64,000 nucleotides of DNA, from assembly GCA_963082975.1 (NCBI GenBank), contig OY720345.1:1563001-1627000 (forward strand), written 5' to 3'. Positions 57,625-64,000 of the stretch are shown here, piece after piece. The notes under the pieces are model-generated. The model made no database searches, was not told the DNA's origin, and was given only the letters and a program-made list of their open reading frames with translations. This DNA comes from Labia minor. Its lineage: Eukaryota; Arthropoda; Insecta; Dermaptera; Spongiphoridae. The position numbers and the translations under genes were made by a program. Every line of letters starts with the position of its first letter. Positions within the stretch are counted from its first letter, which is position 1.

Positions 57625-57960
57625 ATTGTCAGATTTATCCGGGTTTTTATCACGTATTTTTGTGAGATTGTTTTCTCGACGTTACGGCACTCATTTTGGA
57701 GCCATTTTCACGAGGTTATTTAGGAGGGAATATTTTTGGGATTCTGAGTGTTGGTCTGTGTGACCGAGAGTCAATATCGGGATTCCGGGTTGATAGGTTA
57801 AGTGGTTTTGTGTTCACTGCGTTGCTGTGAAGCTCCGAAGAGTCCTGGGCCCTTATCACTGAAAATGGGTGCCGAAACGTCGTGAAAACAACCTCAAAAA
57901 AAAAAAAAAAAAAAAAAAAACAAAACAAAATGTGATAAAAATCCGGTAATATCTGACAAT
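57625..57960. mobile_element. Foldback element with about 75-bp inverted ends
   Basis: The left end ATTGTCAGATTTATCCGGG recurs inverted at the right end as ATTGTCAGATATTACCGGA. Pairing extends past TTTTTATCAC, GAGRTTGTTTTC and CGACGTT-CGGCAC. The right arm carries a poly-A insertion (about 57896-57920). The right arm contains GCCGAAACGTCGTG, a phrase common in arthropod retroelement or foldback 3' regions. No ORF. Family not assigned. Confidence 0.7.
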
Positions 57961-58190
57961 AATAATAGTAATAAAATTCACGGAAATCTAAACCAACATA
58001 TACATATATTAGAAACTTGACTCATTTTAATATTCTATAAATTTATTATTCTATTATTATTATTATTATTAATTATTATTTTTTGAACCAGCTGAAATTT
58101 TATATTTTCAAATAATATTAAATTTATAATGTGATACATGAAAAAAAAAAACGATAAATTACATATATTTTTTTTTTTTGTGTATCTTGA
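57961..58190. other. AT-rich filler
   Basis: (ATT)n near 58052-58070. Nothing else is seen. Confidence 0.5.
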
Positions 58191-58600
58191 TTTTTATTTG
58201 AATATCGAGTGTCCAGCCATGAGCCGTGAGATGTCAATACCTTTTCTATTGAAACCAATCCTCTCGAGCATGGCGAAAGAGCAGAGCGAGTGGTTTGATG
58301 CTGAAGAGGGCATCAGGAACAGGAAGGAGTTGATGTTTGTGATGCATCACTTGGTATACTCTATAAGTAGGTCCGGAACGCGCGTTCCGTTCCGTTCCGG
58401 CTCCACGGTGACAAGATTGGATTAGAGGGAGGTTCAAAGACGGGAGGCTGGGGCTCGTCGAAATTCGAGTCACAGCCTAACCCAGAAGCCCATCATCCAT
58501 GCATACAGAGGGAGCACGACACATCCAAACCCACTTAGTCTCCACGCTCTCTCATCATGGACATCAATCGATTCCAAATCTAAATTAGGATATCTTCACA
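58191..58600. promoter_or_regulatory. GC-richer unique island with an unidentified frame
   Basis: In a plus-strand frame a Met at 58219 starts MSREMSIPFLLKPILSSMAK and continues to residue 69 with a mixed, protein-like composition (EWFDAEEGIRNRKELMFVMH) before a stop at 58425. No family is recognised. TCCGGAACGCGCGTTCCG at about 58372-58389 is nearly a perfect palindrome. Could be an exon or non-coding conserved DNA. Confidence 0.25.
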
Positions 58601-58840
58601 CTAATTATTCAATCGACTCAAGCAAAACCAACTACAACAATAAATATAAATAATACATAGCATTAATTAAAAGAAAATACAAATAGAATATATACACCTC
58701 CTTCCTTCCCCCCCCCCCCCAATGTTCTACTCAACTTTTTAACAATCCATTTTTTTTTTTAAAAAAAAGATTATATGAAAATGAGAAATTTCAATTATAG
58801 AGAAAAGAAAAGGTAAAAAAAAAAAAACTTATTAAGATTA
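58601..58840. other. AT-rich filler with a C-run
   Basis: A run of about 10 C at 58710-58720. Nothing else is seen. Confidence 0.5.
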
Positions 58841-59420
58841 CAAATTTGGTGAGGCCTTTAGGGCAAAAGGGGTTTAGGTTGCTCTTTGCTGATAAACGTT
58901 TCTTTCTTATAAGGCAAATGGAGCACATTGTTAAAGATTTGCGTTTTTTGCTTAGGCCAAAACTTTATTACCCTAAAATGCTGCGAATGAATAATGAAAA
59001 AGGCTGAACGTTCGTATGTCTTAATTTCGGGGTGTTCTGTGCATCCTCAAGAGAGAGAGAGAGAGAGAGAGGAGAGGGAGGCGTCCAAGAAGAAATAAGA
59101 AAGAGGATGGTCGGGGAGAGAGATTTGTGGAAAATGAGTGCTCGCTCGGTTGAAAAGAAATGAGAAGCATTTCTGGTACGATGCTCTGTTTTCACTCAGA
59201 CTCGATGCTGCTGTATGCTTTGTTCGAGTTTCTGTTGAAGAGAAAAAGGAGGTGGGCAGACGATACAAGGACCGCAGCGGCGGATATTGGTCCAGGCCCA
59301 AAGGCAAACACTAACACACAAACAAACACGAACGCATCAACATTGACAAGCCTCTTATATAATAATATAGAAGACATTCAAGAGTTCAACTCGTCACAAA
59401 GAAATCTCTAGTCTCAATAC
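58841..59420. promoter_or_regulatory. GC-richer unique island
   Basis: Unique sequence with (GA)n at about 59050-59071. A plus-strand frame (59160-59411) includes RKRRWADDTRTAA, faintly like a LINE C-terminal phrase, but the resemblance does not extend. Candidate regulatory DNA. Confidence 0.25.
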
Positions 59421-59680
59421 GTATATGTACAGAATTGTCAAAATTCATTTTTAAAAAAAAAAAAAAAACAATCCATATAATCACATGATGACATCACATC
59501 ACGTTAGATGAAAATATTTATTTAATTAAACTATCTTTGTGATTATGAAATTATCTGTTTATTACTTCGAGATCGTCCAACATATTTCATTATTTTCTAT
59601 TCAACGAAAATTAATTATCCAACTGGAAGTATTTTAATAATACTGAACTGCAATTGAAATTCAAGAATAAAATATTAATC
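59421..59680. other. AT-rich filler
   Basis: No gene or element is seen. Confidence 0.5.
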
Positions 59681-60330
59681 TGAGTTTCAATAGTCCCCGT
59701 TGGAGTGAGTTTTAGTATCATCACGTCATATAACGAGATGCTGAGTCGAGAGTACGTACACCTAGCAGCATGGATTTAATTAAAACATCCCGGTGTAAGC
59801 TTTGATTTGCTAAAACAGCGAATGGCAAATCCCTAGCAATCAAGTTTATTAGAAAACTTTGTTAACTTTATCTCTATCTAAATTATATATATATCATATA
59901 TTGTAAGTATATTATAGGATTTTAATTATTTATTATATTTTTTTTTTTTTTTTTGATAGTTAAGTTGCCAAAGTGACTCCCTCATTTGGTCCTGAACAAA
60001 TGTCAAGAGCCTCGCGGTTGGATCGTTGCTCTCTGCCGCCTTCATTACCATATTATTGACTGACACAGCTAACACGGGGGGTGGGGTGGGGGTGGAGAGG
60101 GATGGAATTTAGACAACACAAGCGATCGAGGTCATGATGCGGAGGACGTAGAATCAGGAATGGGCAGGGGTTGAAAGGCAAATATCCGCAACGAGTTCAG
60201 CATGTGAAAATACGGACAGGGGAGACCCACGTTATTTGTATATAAATAAGTTTGGAAATTCTTGAGTTGAAAGTAGATCGTGAAGAGATGAGGGCTGACG
60301 AAAGAGATATATACTTTACGAAACACCATT
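59681..60330. promoter_or_regulatory. GC-richer unique island in two blocks
   Basis: Blocks at 59690-59860 (ATTTAATTAAAAC, TCACGTCATATAA) and 59955-60330 (G-rich run at about 60076-60102) flank an AT stretch. No credible ORF. Confidence 0.25.
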
Positions 60331-60937
60331 TGAGAATAAATTTTCTCCTTTCTTGACTTAATCAAGTCAATATTAAAATATGTATGTACAATATATAAGA
60401 ATGAAAATAAAAACAAACAAAAAAACAAAAAAAAAACAAAAAAAAAAATTTAAATTTAATATTATTATTTAAAATAAAAAAAAAAAACAAATCGACCAAT
60501 TACTTAATTATTTTGAAGTTTTTCTTTATAGAATAATAATTACATTAAATACAAGATAGTTTTACAAATTCAATATATATCTATGTATATAATTTTTTAT
60601 TTATTTTTTTTTTTGGATTTTATTAATTATTTCGATTAATCTTGGAAATTTGTAATGAGTTATTTAATTAAACAAGAATTAAATAATCCAATAGGCAAAT
60701 TAGAAAATAGAGAGTTGGTTATTCCCAAGAGATTAATTGAATTCAAGCTCACTCTTTTGGTTATTATAATAATACTAAGCTTTAATGGAATATAGTACGT
60801 ATATAAGTACTCCCAATATAAACATTAATAATAATACAATACATAATGATTTATAATAATTTGTCATTTTCATCATTTCACACATTTCACAATAAATACA
60901 TTTTGTAATTATTGTGATAAGAATTTGTATTATTTTT
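60331..60937. other. AT-rich filler
   Basis: A-rich tracts at 60410-60490. Nothing gene-like is seen. Confidence 0.5.
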
Positions 60938-61866
60938 ACCGACCGACGATCGAGTAAGGGAGGTATTGTTTTTACACCAAATTTCACATGTGGAGATTTT
61001 TACATATCTCCACGAATCATGCATTTTCTTAACAGAAAAAAGTATTTTTAGCATGATGTCTGTCCGTCCGTCCGTCCGTCCGTCCGTCCGTCCGTATAGA
61101 TGTGTACAGCCTGAACGGCTCAACCGATTTTGATGAAATTTGGTATATTTACTTAATGCATCAGTGGGATGAATTGATCAACTTTTGGTACAAATCCGGA
61201 AACCGGAAGTAGTCCGTCCGTCCGTCCGTCCGTCCGTATAGATGTGTACAGCCTGAACGGCTCAACCGATTTTGATGAAATTTGGTATATTTACTTAATG
61301 CATCAGTGGGATGAATTGATCAACTTTTGGTGCAAATCCGGAAACCGGAAGTGGTCCGTCCGTCCGTCCGTCCGTCCGTATAGATGTGTACAGCCTGAAC
61401 GGCTCAACCGATTTTGATGAAATTTGGTATATTTACTTAATGCATCAGTGGGATGAATTGATCAACTTTTGGTACAAATCCGGAAACCGGAAGTGGTAGT
61501 ATTAGCGATAGACGATAAGAAGGGAAGGGTTATTTTCGCACCAAATTTCACATAAGGAGATTTTTTTACATATCACCACGAATGTATTGGTTTTATCCTC
61601 GGGAAAAATCATCTTCATTATGTTTTTCTTAATTTAAAATTATATGACGTCACCCAGCCCTTCATGACGTCACAGCCTCGGGTAACGCCGGCTACTACAG
61701 CTATATATTATAAATAAAATAAAATTAAAAATATTTATGTTTTATCCATATCTGTTTTTTATTACATTAATAGATATATTAAAATTATTTGAAATTGTTT
61801 CTGTAGCTGGAAATTAATTTACTTCAAACCGTCGGTCGGTTCGGACCTGGCCACAGGTCAACTTAT
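60938..61866 (+). mobile_element. HINE-A copy 5, young, with internal triplication
   Basis: 5' ACCGACCGACGATCGAG at 60938; 3' hairpin GACCTGGCCACAGGTC plus AACTTATT to 61866. It belongs to the same young subfamily as copy 4. Its extra length (929 versus about 634 bp) comes from three tandem copies of the microsatellite-plus-core module. All other parts, including two TGACGTCA sites at about 61645-61673, are in place. Confidence 0.85.
61094..61497 (+). repeat. 142-bp tandem triplication of the HINE-A core
   Basis: Units start at 61094, 61236 and 61378. Each reads from GTATAGATGTGTACAGCC through GATGAAATTTGGTA and CCGGAAACCGGAAGT, and the first two end in a (TCCG)n tract. Units differ at one or two positions, so the expansion is recent. 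Confidence 0.9.
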
Positions 61867-64000
61867 TTATTTTATAATATATATATATATATATTTGAAT
61901 ATTTTTAGATTATTTAATTTATTTAATTAACTGCTCGAAGGATTTTTTTGAAATTCTCACCATAGATAATTAATTATCTCTAATCTCGCCTTTTAAAATG
62001 ATAATTAAAGTACATATATCTTATTCAAAATTAAATATTTGAAATTTTTTCATTTATTTTTTTAATTATTGGTTAATATTTATTTTATTATTTAGTTAAT
62101 ATACACACTTTTTAATTATTTTTTTCTCTCTAAAATATTTGAAATTTTTTTAATCTGTTTTGTCGTTTATTTTTATAACGTTTTTCTTATTATTATAACA
62201 TTTTTCTCAACTTCTCTCTGTATGTCTGTTCGCTCTTTTGACAAATTGAAATCGATTTTTAATCATCTAAATATTGAGATAAACTTTTATTGCATGATAA
62301 AAAAATTTGTCAGTTTATGTGTTTAATAAAATTTTTATTATTATAAAAATTTGACATGATTTTTCATATAAATAAATAAATAAAACCAAATGCGCCCAAC
62401 GTTTTTCGTTGAACATCAAGCAATTCATCCATCAACTTTGTCAGATTTATAGAAAAATTATTTTATTCTTTTTAGTCCTTTGGAAAATCGTTATTTTATA
62501 AATTTTTTTTTATATTTATATTATTTGTTAATTCTTATAAATTTTTATAGTTAATTTTATTATTTATTATTATTATGTATGTGTGTGTACATATTATTGA
62601 GGACCCCAAGTTCCATTCATTTTATTCAGATTGATGCAATGATGTAACATTTAATAATTTTAATAAATAATTAAAGAATTGTAAATCAATATTTTTTAAA
62701 GGGTCGAGCGATCCAGGTACTATAATATATAAACCTAATATCTAATTTATTCATTTTTATTAACCATCTTCTTTGTTGATATTATTTGAATGTTCATTAG
62801 TTTCTTAATTTCTATTTAAATAAAAATCCCTTTAATAATTATAACACAAACCACATAAGTTTTAATAAATATATCAGTGATCTGAGTTATACTCAGATAT
62901 TTTATGCCCTGATTATTAAACTTAAAAGAACGAATAACCCAATTATTATCTTTCATTAATTAAGATCTTAAGTTTATCTTATATGATTTTAAATACATTA
63001 TATTATTCAATTTTTTATAAAAATTGGACTAGAATTTTGTTTAAATAATTGTCGTAGTAAAATAAAATCCTTTTGGGCGTTCTTAACTATATTCTATAGT
63101 AATTCATCGACAGATAACTATGTAGGTAATAAATTTACATTTCAAATATAATACAAATTCAACACCGAGTTACAATTAAAATTTAAACTCTTTAAAAAAC
63201 CAGATGAATATATAGGTATGTGATTTAAAGATATTTGTATCCATTGGCTGTGCTCTTTTCAATTATACACCTATATATTACTAATATTTAATAGAAATTA
63301 ATTATATTTGTTATTATTTATTATATTTATGATTCATTCATAATTTATAAATCAACTATATAAAATAAAGATAATTTATAATAATTTATTTATTAACTAC
63401 TTATCATTATTATTATCGTTCAGCAATTGCAATTGTGTGCAAGTGAATCGACCACTTAGCTGCATTGTTCAATAGTAGAGATTGCAAAGAAACTTTATAA
63501 ACATAGATGAGATTTATTTATTTATTTATTTATTTGTTTATATAAATGTGTATAATTCACAATTGTGAATATTCTTCATTCAAGTTTAATAAATGTTAAT
63601 TTTATAATAATTTAAACTTTTTTAGCATTCTGAACGAGTTCAACCTTTATTTGTGCTTAATTAACCGTCACTAGATTCTCTTTATTATTTTCTACTTAAA
63701 ATAATATACCAGAGTGCTATTCATTCAAATTAAATCTCAATTTTTATAATTTTAATCCACTTTTTATACACATCAAATCGAATCAAATTCATACTTGGCT
63801 TCCAAAACACAACCATAAATATAGTAAATATAAATTAGTAAATAATAATTATAATTAGATTATCTTTCAAATGAATAAAAGTTATTTTCTCTGTATGGCA
63901 TGTATTGAATTTTGAGGGAATGAAAACTTAAATTTAATCTTAACCAGCTTTAGGGCAATTTTCTAAATAACCAAAGAACTCCTTCTACTCGAACGTTCTG
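61867..64000. other. AT-rich filler to the end of the window
   Basis: (TA)n at about 61877-61894 and (TTTA)n near 63512. A possible decayed element at 62150-62330 (TGTATGTCTGTTCGCTC then AAATTGAAATCGATTT). Slightly less AT-rich patches at 63410-63490. No gene is seen. Confidence 0.5.

Noticed and set aside
57840-57880. Hammerhead ribozyme in the foldback (GAAAC next to GTC)
   Set aside because: The CTGATGA box required opposite GAAAC is not present at a workable distance.
59160-59411. RKRRWADDTRTAA as a LINE C-terminal (RWxDD..RTAG) motif
   Set aside because: Only about a dozen residues resemble the motif. Upstream and downstream sequence show none of the other LINE blocks that are clear at 17858, 35985 and 37335.

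Overview
This window reads as intergenic or deep intronic DNA from an arthropod, most likely an insect. It is very A+T-rich (about three quarters by eye), full of (TA)n, (GA)n, (AAT)n and poly(A/T) tracts, and packed with decayed transposons. The arthropod assignment rests on the elements: mariners close to the mellifera and cecropia subfamilies, many short Helentron-like elements, a canonical Helitron, LINE fragments with a (GATA)n tail and a tRNA-derived SINE. No host protein-coding gene is recognised with confidence. The longest open frame is 137 codons (14088-14501) and matches no family I know. I recognised no LTR element or other virus-like fossil. I cannot name the species.

The dominant feature is a set of three short non-autonomous families, named here HINE-A, HINE-B and HINE-C. 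Each has a 5' terminal motif starting AC, an inverted copy of that motif lying just inside a 3' hairpin, and T-rich flanks. This is the asymmetric layout known for Helentrons and their non-autonomous derivatives. The termini differ between families, but the interiors align in the same order and orientation: a 5' leader, a microsatellite, a core centred on GAAATTTGGTA, a CCGGAAG motif, an AT-rich part, then the 3' end. I count about ten HINE-A pieces, three HINE-B copies (two of them chimeras carrying HINE-A sequence) and five HINE-C copies.

Layout: 1-5 kb is AT-rich with a HINE-A interrupted by a 731-bp insertion. 5-8.1 kb has GC-richer islands, a LINE RT relic, a hairpin and a possible promoter. 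8.1-13.6 kb holds HINE-C, then a HINE-A with a mellifera mariner inside it, then a cecropia-type mariner with a HINE-A inside it. 14-18.3 kb has an unidentified ORF, HINE-C, a second cecropia-type mariner and a LINE relic. 19.7-24 kb has a perfect 96-bp inverted repeat and a 259-bp inverted pair. 26.4-33.2 kb has a hAT MITE, a deleted mariner and HINE-C copies. 35.9-37.7 kb clusters a Helitron with LINE cargo, a HINE-B and another LINE relic. 41.3-48.9 kb has HINE-A, a candidate recursive splice site, an inverted SINE pair and two HINE-B chimeras. 49-60.9 kb alternates AT-rich filler with GC-richer islands. 60.9-61.9 kb is a young HINE-A with an internal triplication, followed by AT-rich DNA to the end.

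The GC-richer unique islands, spaced a few kilobases apart, carry homeodomain, POU, MEF2 and E-box-like words. They are the best candidates for host regulatory DNA. A strong (Py)nTAG|GTAAGT motif on the minus strand at 42.33 kb would fit the inside of a long intron of a minus-strand gene, but nothing here proves it.
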